From the NCBI RefSeq assembly GCF_033962415.1, contig NZ_JAVIKH010000005.1:62001-126000 (forward strand): a DNA stretch of 64,000 bases, read 5' to 3'. Source of the DNA: Candidatus Cetobacterium colombiensis (GTDB taxonomy: Bacteria; Fusobacteriota; Fusobacteriia; Fusobacteriales; Fusobacteriaceae). This document shows, in pieces, positions 8,131 to 16,598 of the stretch (its first letter is position 1; each line of letters starts with the position of its first letter). The notes beneath the pieces were generated by a model that was not told where the DNA came from, ran no database searches, and saw only the letters and a list, made by a program, of their open reading frames with translations. Position numbers and translations under genes: made by a program.

Positions 8131-9480
8131 ATGAAAAATCCAGTTAAAATAGTAACAATAGGGGGAGGATCATCATACACTCCAGAAATAGTAGAAGGTT
8201 TTTTAAAAAGATATAATGAACTACCTATAAAAGAGTTATGGTTAGTTGATATAGAGGATGGAAAAGAAAAATTAGAAATAGTTGGAAACTTAGCTAAAAG
8301 AATGGTAAAAGAAGCTGGTTTAGAAGATAAAATGAAAGTTTATTTAACTTTAGATAGAAGAGAGGCATTAAAAGATGCTGATTTTGTAACAACACAGTTT
8401 AGAGTAGGACTTTTACAAGCTAGAATTAGAGATGAAAAAATTCCTTTAAGACATGGAATGATTGGACAAGAGACTAATGGAGCAGGAGGATTTGCAAAAG
8501 CTTTAAGAACGATACCTGTAATTTTAGATATATGTCAAGATATGACAGAGCTTTGTCCTAATGCTTGGCTTGTAAACTTCACAAATCCTAGTGGAATGGT
8601 AACAGAATCAGTTTTAAAATATTATCCAAATATTAAAGTTGCAGGACTTTGTAATGTACCTATTGGAGTTAGAAAATCTGTAACAGATGCACTTCAAGTA
8701 CCAGATGAAGAGATTGAATTAATCTGTGGAGGATTAAATCATTTCTTCTGGGGAAGACAAGTTTTACACAATAGTGTAGATAGAACTGAAGAAGCTTTAG
8801 GTAAAATATTAACTGATATAGAAAATTTACCAGCTAATTTAAGACATGGAAAACCTTGGATAAGAGAGCAGATTATGGATTTAGGAATGATTCCTTGTGC
8901 ATATCATAAATATTACTATTTAACAGATGAAATGCTTCGTGATCAATTAGAGGAGATCAGAAGTGGAAAGGGAACTAGAGGAGAACAAGTAAAAAAAGTT
9001 GAAAATGAGTTATTTGAACTTTATAAAGATCCAGAGTTAAAAGTAAAACCAAAGCAACTTGAGCAAAGAGGTGGGCAGTACTATTCTGATGCTGCATGTG
9101 AGCTTATAAACTCTATCTATAATGATAAGGGAACAGTTATAGTTGTATCAACTAAAAATGAAAATGGACTTATAGATTGTTTACCAGAAGGATGTGCAGT
9201 AGAAGTTTCTGCAAAAGTTTATAAAGATGGAGTAAAACCTTTCCCACAAAAGCCAATGCCAATAGAAGCTAGAGGAATTTTACAACTTATGAAAAACTTT
9301 GAGCAGTTAACAATAGAAGCTGCAGTTACAGGAAATTATGGAAAAGCTCTTCAAGCACTAACAGTAAATCCATTAGTAACAAGTGGTGCTGTTGCTAAAA
9401 CTATCTTAGATGAAATTATTAGAGAGAACTGGGATTATTTACCAAAATTTCACAACTCAATAGATAGATATAAATATTAA
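8131..9480 (+). CDS. 6-phospho-beta-glucosidase, glycoside hydrolase family 4
   Basis: A cytoplasmic enzyme of 449 residues that splits 6-phosphorylated beta-glucosides delivered by the PTS. The N-terminus holds the NAD-binding glycine loop (TIGGGSSYTPEIVEGF). Later come VNFTNPSG, GLCNVPIG with the metal-binding cysteine, and GLNHFFWG with the metal-binding histidine, all hallmarks of GH4, whose chemistry uses NAD+ and a divalent metal. The length is normal for CelF/LicH-type members. It is third in the IIB-IIC-GH4 operon, preceded by GGGAGG, and ends just before a terminator. The second cassette at 21.6-26.8 kb uses an unrelated GH1 enzyme for the same kind of step. Confidence 0.92.
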   Translation: MKNPVKIVTIGGGSSYTPEIVEGFLKRYNELPIKELWLVDIEDGKEKLEIVGNLAKRMVKEAGLEDKMKVYLTLDRREALKDADFVTTQFRVGLLQARIRDEKIPLRHGMIGQETNGAGGFAKALRTIPVILDICQDMTELCPNAWLVNFTNPSGMVTESVLKYYPNIKVAGLCNVPIGVRKSVTDALQVPDEEIELICGGLNHFFWGRQVLHNSVDRTEEALGKILTDIENLPANLRHGKPWIREQIMDLGMIPCAYHKYYYLTDEMLRDQLEEIRSGKGTRGEQVKKVENELFELYKDPELKVKPKQLEQRGGQYYSDAACELINSIYNDKGTVIVVSTKNENGLIDCLPEGCAVEVSAKVYKDGVKPFPQKPMPIEARGILQLMKNFEQLTIEAAVTGNYGKALQALTVNPLVTSGAVAKTILDEIIRENWDYLPKFHNSIDRYKY

Positions 9481-9483
9481 TTT

Positions 9484-9510
9484 AAGAGAGAGGTATATCC
9501 TCTCTTTTTT
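9484..9510 (+). terminator. Terminator of the first PTS operon
   Basis: Stem of AAGAGAGAGG and CCTCTCTTTT around the loop TATAT, followed by T residues. Confidence 0.85.
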
Positions 9511-9542
9511 CGTATAAATAAAAAAAGAGATTGGAGGGAGAT

Positions 9543-10760
9543 ATGAAAAGTTTAAACCTAATAAAATTAATATACAAGATTCACACTAATTCACCACCGC
9601 CACTTGATCAAATAGAGAAGTTGGGACTTTTAGCAGTAAAAATATCTCAATATTATGCTTTAAGGGCTGATTTTATTGATGAATCTACTTGTGTATATTT
9701 AGCAAAACTTTATGAATATAGTTATGAAGCACAAAAACAGGAGATAGATGACATAATAGGAGAGGATATGTGGGTTTTAACAGGAATGAAATACCATGAA
9801 AAATTTCCATTTTCTTCAGCCTCTATTGGACAAGTGTATTTAGGGTATTTAAAAAATGGGGACAATAAAAATGAAAAAGTTGCAATAAAAGTTAGAAGAG
9901 AAGATTTTGGAGAAAGTTTTTTAAAAGACATAAATAATGCTAAAAAAATAGCAAACACATTATTATTTCTTTATCCTAAATTAAAAAAAGTATTTAATCC
10001 TTTAGAAGTTCTAAATAACATAGAGGAATCTACTTTAAAAGAATTGGATTTTAGAAATGAAGTAAAAGGAGCAAAATATTTACAAAAATTAAAAGAGAAA
10101 AATGAGGAAAATTTTGATTTAGAAGGTCTTTATTTTTCAGATTTTATAGAAAACTTATGCACAGAAAAAGTAGCGGTATCTAAGTTTATAGAGGGGAAAA
10201 GCTTTAATAAACTATTAAAAGAAGGAGATTTAAAGTATTCAGATCTTTTAAGACTTTTTAAATATCACACTTTTTATATGTTTAAATTAGGAGTTTTTCA
10301 TGGTGATTTACATCCTGGAAATATAATTTTGAAAGATAATGGAGATATACATTTGATAGATTGTTCTACAATAGGTAAAATGAAAGTAAAATTAAGAGTT
10401 GGATTATTTTGGTTTTTTTATTATCTTTGTAGATATGATTATGATAAGGCAGCTTTTTATTTAAATGAGATGTCAGAAAAAGAGTTAGAAAATGAAAAGT
10501 TTAATGTTTTTGTGAGAAAATTTAAAAATTTATACAGTGATTTTAAGAATTCAACAGTTTCTCAAGTTAGCTTAACAAAGCGTATGATGGAGACAATAAA
10601 ATTAGCAGTAAATTCTGGAATGGAATTTGAAGAAGGAATGTTTCATGTAATAAAGAGTTTGATGTATTTAGATGGCATGGTTTTAAAGTGTAATCCCAAT
10701 GTTAATTTGATGGAGGATATAAGAGAGTTTACAGCACTTTTAGAAAGTGATAAACTGTAG
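9543..10760 (+). CDS. UbiB/ABC1/ADCK-family atypical kinase-like protein
   Basis: A 405-residue protein of the UbiB family. Visible motifs are the KxxQ stretch (KISQ, about 33-36, where the family has KxGQ), an alanine/serine-rich nucleotide loop (SSASIGQVYL, about 91-100), the lysine of VAIKV (Lys116) and a catalytic loop HGDLHPGN (253-260) followed by HLIDCSTIGK in the DFG position, where DCS replaces DFG. Family members in respiring bacteria support ubiquinone synthesis or lipid handling. No C-terminal membrane helices are obvious here, unlike UbiB proper. ATG at 9543 follows TTGGAGGGAG; a TTG at 9531 is part of that site. The helicase gene starts 33 bases downstream. Confidence 0.8.
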   Translation: MKSLNLIKLIYKIHTNSPPPLDQIEKLGLLAVKISQYYALRADFIDESTCVYLAKLYEYSYEAQKQEIDDIIGEDMWVLTGMKYHEKFPFSSASIGQVYLGYLKNGDNKNEKVAIKVRREDFGESFLKDINNAKKIANTLLFLYPKLKKVFNPLEVLNNIEESTLKELDFRNEVKGAKYLQKLKEKNEENFDLEGLYFSDFIENLCTEKVAVSKFIEGKSFNKLLKEGDLKYSDLLRLFKYHTFYMFKLGVFHGDLHPGNIILKDNGDIHLIDCSTIGKMKVKLRVGLFWFFYYLCRYDYDKAAFYLNEMSEKELENEKFNVFVRKFKNLYSDFKNSTVSQVSLTKRMMETIKLAVNSGMEFEEGMFHVIKSLMYLDGMVLKCNPNVNLMEDIREFTALLESDKL

Positions 10761-10793
10761 TAACAATTAAATAGTTTTTAATATGGGGGATAT

Positions 10794-13676
10794 ATGAAAT
10801 ATGAATTTATAAGTAATACTAATGTACAAAGCAATGGGAATTTATATAAATATATAGAAGAGGGATTTAAAAAAGCTAAAAGCTTTTGTTTTTCTGTAGC
10901 TTTTATTAACTTTGCAGGGGTACAAATAATTTTAGATATTTTAAAGAAAAGTGAAAAAGATGATATAAAAGGTAAAATTTTAACAACAAATTATTTACAT
11001 TTTACAGATTTAAAATCTATAGAGTTTTTAAAAAAATTTAAAAATATAGAAGTAAGATTCTTTGATAGTGATAAGTTAGAGGGATTTCACACTAAAGGCT
11101 ATATCTTTGAATATGAAAACTATTATAAAGCTATAATTGGTTCATCTAATTTAACTAAAAGTGGACTTAAAAGTAATATTGAATGGAATACAGCAGTAAA
11201 TACTCCAAAAAATAGTGAATTTATAAATGGTGTTTTAAATGAATTTAATTATCTTTGGGAAAAAGGAGTTGAAAATGTAAATCCATATATAGTTTCATAT
11301 GTAAAAAAAGAGGAGAAAATAGTAAGAAAAAAAGTTTTAAATGAATATTTGTCAGTAGCTGAAAATGATGATTTTGGGATTTATAAAGAATCAGAAATAA
11401 GGCCAAATTATATGCAAGAAGTAGCTTTAAAAAATTTAGAAACATCTAGAATGTATGGAGAAACGAGGGCTCTTTGTATTGCAGCAACAGGAACAGGAAA
11501 GACATATTTAGGTGCTTTTGATGTTAAGGCATTTAAGGCTAAAAAGCTATTATTTATAGTTCACAATGAGAATATTTTAAAATCTGCTATAGAAACTTTT
11601 AAAAAAGTTCTGCCAGAAAAAAGTATGGGATTATTCACAGGAAATGAAAAGAATATAAATAGAGAATATATTTTTGCTACAATTCAAAGTTTAAACAATA
11701 GATATGAAGAGTTTTATGCAAATCATTTTGATTATATAATAGTTGATGAAGCCCATCATATAACGGCTAAAAGTTATGAGAAAGTAATAGATTATTTTAA
11801 ACCTAAATTTTTACTTGGGTTAACAGCAACACCAGAAAGATGTGATGGTGGGAATATATATGAAGTTTTTCATATGAATGTTCCTATTGAAATTCGATTA
11901 CAAGAAGCTTTAGATAGAGAGCTTGTGACACCGTTTCATTACTATGGAGTAAAAGATATATCAGATGTAAATTTAGATGGAATAGATTTAAATGATATAA
12001 GTGCAGTAACCAAGGCTTTAAATTTAGAAAAAAGAGTTGATTTTATAATAGAAAAAATGAATTTTTATGGTTATAGTGGAGAAAAAAGAAAAACAATAGG
12101 GTTTTGTATTTCTATTGACCACTGTGAATACATGACAAATGAATTTTTAAAAAGAGGAATTAAATCTGCTACAATAACAGGAAATCATAGTAAAGAGCTA
12201 AGAGAAAATATAATAAAAAAATTTAAAGAAACAGAAGAGTTAGAGGTTATATTCACAGTTAATATTTTTAATGAAGGGATTGATATTCCTTGTATAAATA
12301 GTATTTTAATGTTAAGACCAACGGCTTCTCCAATTATATTTACTCAGCAGTTAGGTAGAGGACTTAGACATTTTGAAAATAAAGAGTTTTTAACTGTTAT
12401 AGATTTTATAGGAAATCATTCAAGAGCATTTTTAATAGCATTAGCTCTTATGGGTAGAAAAGGTTATGATAAAGAGAGTATAAAAATTGCGGTAAAAAGA
12501 GATTTTGATAACCTTTCAAAATCTATTCATGTAAAAATGGAAGAGATTTGCAAAGATGAGATATTGAAGCAACTAGATAGTGAAAATTTTAATAGTTTAA
12601 AATATTTAAAAATTGAATATGAAGAGTTTAAAGATTATCTAATGGGGAAAATACCAAGACCACTTCATTTTTTAGAATATGAAGAAGCGCCTAATTTTTA
12701 TAAATATGTGAAACTTCAAAAATCATATTTAGATTTTTTAGATAAAGTAAAAGATAGTCTATTTTCATTGAGTGAAAAAGAAAAAATAGTTGTAAGAGAG
12801 ATTGAGAGATTTTTACCTTTAAAAAGGGTATATGAATTTATAATAATTCGTGAGTTAATATCTAAAAATATTATTTTATCAAAAAATAATATTTTTCAAA
12901 TAGTTGGAAAATATATTGAAATATCTGATATAAATAATACAAAAAAAACAATAGATCATGCTGTGAAATATTTAAATGGAGATTATCATGATTCGATAGA
13001 TTTAAAAAGATGTGGAAAATTATTTAAATTAAATGGAGAAAGTATTGAAAAAACTGAATTACTAAATGAAGTTTTGGAAAATAAAAATGTAATGGAATAC
13101 ATTTTAGAAGTTTTAGATTACGGACTTTTAAAATATAAGGAAAATTTTGGAGCAAAAGATTATGGTTTTCCATTTTTAAAACTATACGAGAATTATAATA
13201 TGAGAGATGTGGCATTAATTTGTAACTATGAGATGAAGCATAGTGCCTTTAGAGGAAGTGGATTGTTGACAAATGGAAATGAATACTTTTTATTTGTGGA
13301 GTTACATAAAGACGAGGACATAAAGGACAGTATAAAATATAATGATAAAATATTAAATAGATATAAGTTTCAATGGGAAAGTCCAAATTCAACTAAAGTT
13401 AATAGTGAAAGAGGACAAAATATAGTTAAAAATAAAGAGCGTGGTATAAATTTACATATATTTGTAAGAAAGTTTAGAGAGAGTGATGGAGTAGTTCAAC
13501 CTTATATTTATATAGGGAAGGGAGATTGTGTTAATTATAAGGGAGAAAAACCAATAACTACAACTTTAAAATTAGAAAATCCATTGTCTAAAGAAGTATA
13601 TGTAGAATTGACTGAAAGAGTAGAAAATGTGCTACAAGTAGCAGAATATAAAGAAGAAAAAATAGAATTAGTTTAA
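10794..13676 (+). CDS. PLD nuclease-SF2 helicase-DUF3427 protein
   Basis: A 960-residue three-part protein. Residues 1-180 form a phospholipase-D-type nuclease domain with HTK (99-101), GSSN (116-119) and Glu130, one half-site so probably used as a dimer. Residues about 205-560 are a superfamily 2 helicase: Walker A ATGTGKT (231-237), DEAH (318-321), SAT-like LTATP, and motif VI QQLGRGLR (518-525). The C-terminal 300 residues match the DUF3427 type usually found on such helicases. The family is linked to DNA restriction, repair or phage defence, but its substrate is not established. GGGGGA precedes the ATG. The gene heads a tight run into hepT, mntA and a Nudix gene. Confidence 0.88.
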   Translation: MKYEFISNTNVQSNGNLYKYIEEGFKKAKSFCFSVAFINFAGVQIILDILKKSEKDDIKGKILTTNYLHFTDLKSIEFLKKFKNIEVRFFDSDKLEGFHTKGYIFEYENYYKAIIGSSNLTKSGLKSNIEWNTAVNTPKNSEFINGVLNEFNYLWEKGVENVNPYIVSYVKKEEKIVRKKVLNEYLSVAENDDFGIYKESEIRPNYMQEVALKNLETSRMYGETRALCIAATGTGKTYLGAFDVKAFKAKKLLFIVHNENILKSAIETFKKVLPEKSMGLFTGNEKNINREYIFATIQSLNNRYEEFYANHFDYIIVDEAHHITAKSYEKVIDYFKPKFLLGLTATPERCDGGNIYEVFHMNVPIEIRLQEALDRELVTPFHYYGVKDISDVNLDGIDLNDISAVTKALNLEKRVDFIIEKMNFYGYSGEKRKTIGFCISIDHCEYMTNEFLKRGIKSATITGNHSKELRENIIKKFKETEELEVIFTVNIFNEGIDIPCINSILMLRPTASPIIFTQQLGRGLRHFENKEFLTVIDFIGNHSRAFLIALALMGRKGYDKESIKIAVKRDFDNLSKSIHVKMEEICKDEILKQLDSENFNSLKYLKIEYEEFKDYLMGKIPRPLHFLEYEEAPNFYKYVKLQKSYLDFLDKVKDSLFSLSEKEKIVVREIERFLPLKRVYEFIIIRELISKNIILSKNNIFQIVGKYIEISDINNTKKTIDHAVKYLNGDYHDSIDLKRCGKLFKLNGESIEKTELLNEVLENKNVMEYILEVLDYGLLKYKENFGAKDYGFPFLKLYENYNMRDVALICNYEMKHSAFRGSGLLTNGNEYFLFVELHKDEDIKDSIKYNDKILNRYKFQWESPNSTKVNSERGQNIVKNKERGINLHIFVRKFRESDGVVQPYIYIGKGDCVNYKGEKPITTTLKLENPLSKEVYVELTERVENVLQVAEYKEEKIELV

Positions 13677-13687
13677 GGAGAATTAAG

Positions 13688-14092
13688 TTGAGAGATGATG
13701 TGATTATTAACAAGATAGAAACTATAAAAAGATGTATAAAAAGAATAGAAGAAGAATATTCAAATACACCAAGTAATTTAGAGAATTATACTAAACAAGA
13801 TTCAATAATTTTGAATTTGCAGAGAATGTGTGAAGCAACTTTAGATTTAGGCCTTCATTATATAAAGATGAAAAGATTAGAAATTCCTCAAACAAGTAAG
13901 CAGATATTTGAAATATTAGAAAAAAATGGATTGATTGACAAAAAAATATCAATTAATCTTCAAGGAATGGTAGGATTTAGAAATATAGCTGTTCATGATT
14001 ATCAAAGTTTAAATATAGAAATTTTACAGAAGATAATAGAAAAACATTTGGGAGATTCTTTAATTATTGCTAAAAAAATATTGGAGGATTAA
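13688..14092 (+). CDS. hepT: HepT-family toxin (DUF86)
   Basis: An all-helical protein of 134 residues with the HepT motif R-x4-H-x-Y at Arg98, His103 and Tyr105 (RNIAVHDY). HepT proteins are HEPN-type RNases; their tyrosine is AMPylated by the partner MntA, which neutralises toxicity (established for characterised pairs). The start is TTG at 13688, supported by AAGGAGA that spans the end of the helicase gene. It lies 11 bases after the helicase stop and 2 bases before mntA, so all three should be translated together. The order toxin-then-antitoxin is common for this pair. Confidence 0.88.
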   Translation: MRDDVIINKIETIKRCIKRIEEEYSNTPSNLENYTKQDSIILNLQRMCEATLDLGLHYIKMKRLEIPQTSKQIFEILEKNGLIDKKISINLQGMVGFRNIAVHDYQSLNIEILQKIIEKHLGDSLIIAKKILED

Positions 14093-14094
14093 CT

Positions 14095-14508
14095 ATGGAA
14101 AAAATTATATTAGAGAATATAATTGAATGTTTAAAAGAGTTTAAATGTAAAACAATATATATATTTGGCTCATATGCAACAGGTAAAATTAATAAAGAGA
14201 GTGATATAGATATAGCATTTTTATCTGATAAAAAAATAGATAAATATAGTATTTTTATAAAAAGTCAAGAGATATCAAGCAAGGTTAATAGAGAGGTAGA
14301 TTTGATAGATTTAGAAGAATCAACAACAATTTTTCAAAATCAAGTTGTTAGAAATGGCATAGTTATTTTAGATAAAAGTCCAATTGAAAGAGAAAAATTT
14401 GAAATTTTAGTTTTAAAAAAATATATGGAATTAAACGAATTAAGAAAAGAGCTTTTGGATAATTATTCAGAAAGTTTAGAAGAGTTTATTAGAAACAGGA
14501 GAAATTAA
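14095..14508 (+). CDS. mntA: MntA-family nucleotidyltransferase antitoxin
   Basis: A 137-residue minimal nucleotidyltransferase. The family motif GS-x10-D-x-D is complete: Gly25-Ser26 and Asp37/Asp39 in FGSYATG...SDIDI. MntA transfers AMP groups to a tyrosine of the toxin HepT. The protein is a little longer than the smallest family members, with a helical C-terminal tail after about residue 100. GGAGGATT overlaps the end of hepT and serves this ATG. Its stop codon overlaps the start of the next gene by one base (TAATG). Confidence 0.88.
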   Translation: MEKIILENIIECLKEFKCKTIYIFGSYATGKINKESDIDIAFLSDKKIDKYSIFIKSQEISSKVNREVDLIDLEESTTIFQNQVVRNGIVILDKSPIEREKFEILVLKKYMELNELRKELLDNYSESLEEFIRNRRN

Positions 14509-14900
14509 TGAAAAAAATTATTGAAGTAGTTGGAGCTATTTTAGAAAATCCTAATGGTGAAATCTTTTGTGCTATGAGACCAAAAGATAAAAGTTTTCCA
14601 GGAATGTGGGAGTTTCCAGGTGGAAAAATAGAGCTAGAAGAAGACCCTAAAAGAGCTTTGGAGAGAGAGATTAAAGAGGAATTAAATATAGATATAAGAG
14701 TAGACAAACTTTTTGATGAAGTTCAAAAAGAATATGAAGAATTTATTATAAAATTATCTTGCTATAATTGTACAGTTTTAGATTTTTCAGAGTTTAGATT
14801 AGTAGAGCACCAAGAGTTTAAATGGATGAAAAAAAGCGAATTAAAAACTTTGAACTGGGTACCAACGGATATCCCAACTGTAGATAAGTTGACTTTTTAA
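14508..14900 (+). CDS. MutT-like Nudix hydrolase
   Basis: A small pyrophosphohydrolase of 130 residues, the size of MutT. The Nudix box is intact: starting in FPGGKIELEE with the REIKEEL core (pattern G-x5-E-x7-R-E-U-x-E-E). MutT proteins remove 8-oxo-dGTP from the nucleotide pool; sequence alone cannot exclude another nucleotide substrate. WEFPGGK before the box is typical of MutT. It is the last gene of the helicase-hepT-mntA operon, translationally coupled to mntA, and is followed by a terminator. Confidence 0.85.
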   Translation: MKKIIEVVGAILENPNGEIFCAMRPKDKSFPGMWEFPGGKIELEEDPKRALEREIKEELNIDIRVDKLFDEVQKEYEEFIIKLSCYNCTVLDFSEFRLVEHQEFKWMKKSELKTLNWVPTDIPTVDKLTF

Positions 14901-14963
14901 AAAATATAATATATAATCGATATATAAACGAATATAAGTTAATGTTGATTTAAACATTGTAGG

Positions 14964-14994
14964 AAGAGCCAGAAGTCGGAAACTGGCTCTTTTC
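14964..14994 (+). terminator. Terminator after the mutT-like gene
   Basis: Perfect arms AGAGCCAG (14965-14972) and CTGGCTCT (14983-14990), 10-base loop, T-rich tail. A smaller hairpin AATGTT/AACATT lies just before it at 14941-14958. Confidence 0.8.
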
Positions 14995-15009
14995 TATTTT
15001 TTGTAACTA

Positions 15010-15018
15010 TGCTATACT
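15010..15018 (+). promoter_or_regulatory. Extended -10 promoter candidate for an intergenic RNA
   Basis: TGCTATACT is an extended -10 (TG-N-TATACT), located 20 bases after one terminator and about 95 bases before another on the same strand. No clear -35 is seen. A nearly identical TGCTATACTTTTTT occurs on the minus strand at 55952-55960. Confidence 0.45.
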
Positions 15019-15023
15019 TTTTT

Positions 15024-15139
15024 GGGTGGTTTAAATCAAATGCCAAAACTTATATTCGTATGCATACTTTTTTTCGTACTAGTTGAAAAAGTATACTAAG
15101 TAACCACTGGACCAAGTGCCGACTCACTTGGTCTTTTTT
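15024..15139 (+). ncRNA. Candidate small RNA with its own terminator
   Basis: Between two plus-strand terminators lies a stretch with no open frame but good RNA structure. GGTGGTT (15025-15031) can pair with AACCACT (15102-15108). Inside, ATACTTTTTT (15064-15073) can pair with GAAAAAGTAT (15085-15094). The end is a strong terminator, GACCAAGTG/CACTTGGTC (15110-15118 and 15125-15133) plus six T. An extended -10 lies upstream. AACTTATATTCGT (15047-15059) is the exact reverse complement of 14928-14940. The RNA would be about 115 nt. No match to a known class is apparent. Confidence 0.45.
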
Positions 15140-15182
15140 AATAGATGAGAAAGAGTATGTAAAAGTAGCTTAAAAAATGAGA

Positions 15183-16598
15183 TTATATAATATCGTTTAA
15201 TCTATAGTTAATAAGTTCTATCTTTGCCCCGTTTATAAATCTATTTAATTCTTCTAGATGAGAGATTAAGCTCTCTTTACTAGGTCCACCTAAGGACTTT
15301 CTTTTTTCAACACAATTTTTGATAGCTATTGTTTCATATATATCCCCACTAAAAATATATGAAAACTCTTTATATTTTTCAATTGATAAAGTCTCTAAGT
15401 TTAAACCATTATCAATGCAATAGCTAACAATTCCCCCTGTTATTTTGTAGGCTTCTCTAAAACTCAATCCCCTAACTGTTAGATAGTCAGCAACGTCAGT
15501 GGCATTAATAAACCCGTCGTTGCAAGCTAAAAGTAAAACCTCATCTTTCACTTTTAGTGTTTTAACCATTCCAACAAATACTTGTAAACACCCCTTTACA
15601 GTATCCACAGCATCAAAGAAAACCTCTTTATCCTCTTGCATATCTTTATTGTATGCTAAAGGAATCCCCTTCATAGTTGTTAAAAGTGCCATTAAATCCC
15701 CATAAACTCTACCAGTTTTCCCCCTAACTAATTCAGCAGCATCAGGATTTTTCTTTTGTGGCATAATGCTACTTCCAGTAGAAAATGCATCACTTAGTTC
15801 AATATATCCAAAGTCATTAGAACTATATATGATAATCTCCTCAGAAAATCTAGAAAGATGCATCATAATTATAGAAAGAGCAGACATGATTTCAATTAAG
15901 TAATCGCGATCACTAACTCCATCTAAAGAGTTTAAAGTAGGTCCCCTAAAACCTAAAATTTTTGCTGTAAATTCTCTATCAATTGGATAAGTTGTTCCAG
16001 CTAAAGCTGCACATCCAAGAGGAGAGTAATCAAGTAACTCAAAAGCATTATTCAAACGTATAAAATCTCTTTTAAACATCTCTGAATAAGCCAACATATA
16101 GTGTCCAAAAGATATTGGTTGAGCTTTTTGAAGATGAGTAAAACCAGGCATATATGTTTCTAAATGTTTCTCCCCTAGCTGCGTTGTAGTTTCAATTAAT
16201 TCAAGTAAAAAAGATTGAATTTTTTTAACCTCATCCTTTGTAAAAAGTCTCATATCAAGAGCTACTTGATCATTTCGACTACGTCCTGTATGTAGTTTTT
16301 TTCCCACATCTCCAATTCTATCAATCAATATTTTTTCAATATTCATATGAATATCTTCATAAGTTGTAGAAAAATTAATTTCTCCATTTTCAATATCATC
16401 TAAAATTTCTAAAAGTGTTTTTTCAATGAGTTCCCCATCATCTTTAGAGATTATATCCATTTTAGAAAGACCTCTAACATGAGCAATACTACCAATAATA
16501 TCGTATCTGTATAGTCTTTTATCAAATTGAATAGATGAGTGAAAATCTAAAATTAATTCGCTTGCTGCTTCTTTGAATCTTCCTGAAAAGTATTGCAT
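15183..16598 (-). CDS. argH: Argininosuccinate lyase
   Basis: A 471-residue cytosolic enzyme that splits argininosuccinate into arginine and fumarate. The superfamily signature is present as GSSIMPQKKNPD, together with HTGRSRNDQ and GFTHLQKAQP, which are typical of ArgH. Length is normal. The start lies 46 bases inside the 3' end of the nhaC-family gene, with AGGAGAGG upstream of the ATG, so it is the second gene of that operon and shares its leader. No argG or other arginine gene is in the window; the neighbours are two amino-acid or ion carriers. Confidence 0.95.
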   Translation of the reverse strand: MQYFSGRFKEAASELILDFHSSIQFDKRLYRYDIIGSIAHVRGLSKMDIISKDDGELIEKTLLEILDDIENGEINFSTTYEDIHMNIEKILIDRIGDVGKKLHTGRSRNDQVALDMRLFTKDEVKKIQSFLLELIETTTQLGEKHLETYMPGFTHLQKAQPISFGHYMLAYSEMFKRDFIRLNNAFELLDYSPLGCAALAGTTYPIDREFTAKILGFRGPTLNSLDGVSDRDYLIEIMSALSIIMMHLSRFSEEIIIYSSNDFGYIELSDAFSTGSSIMPQKKNPDAAELVRGKTGRVYGDLMALLTTMKGIPLAYNKDMQEDKEVFFDAVDTVKGCLQVFVGMVKTLKVKDEVLLLACNDGFINATDVADYLTVRGLSFREAYKITGGIVSYCIDNGLNLETLSIEKYKEFSYIFSGDIYETIAIKNCVEKRKSLGGPSKESLISHLEELNRFINGAKIELINYRLNDII

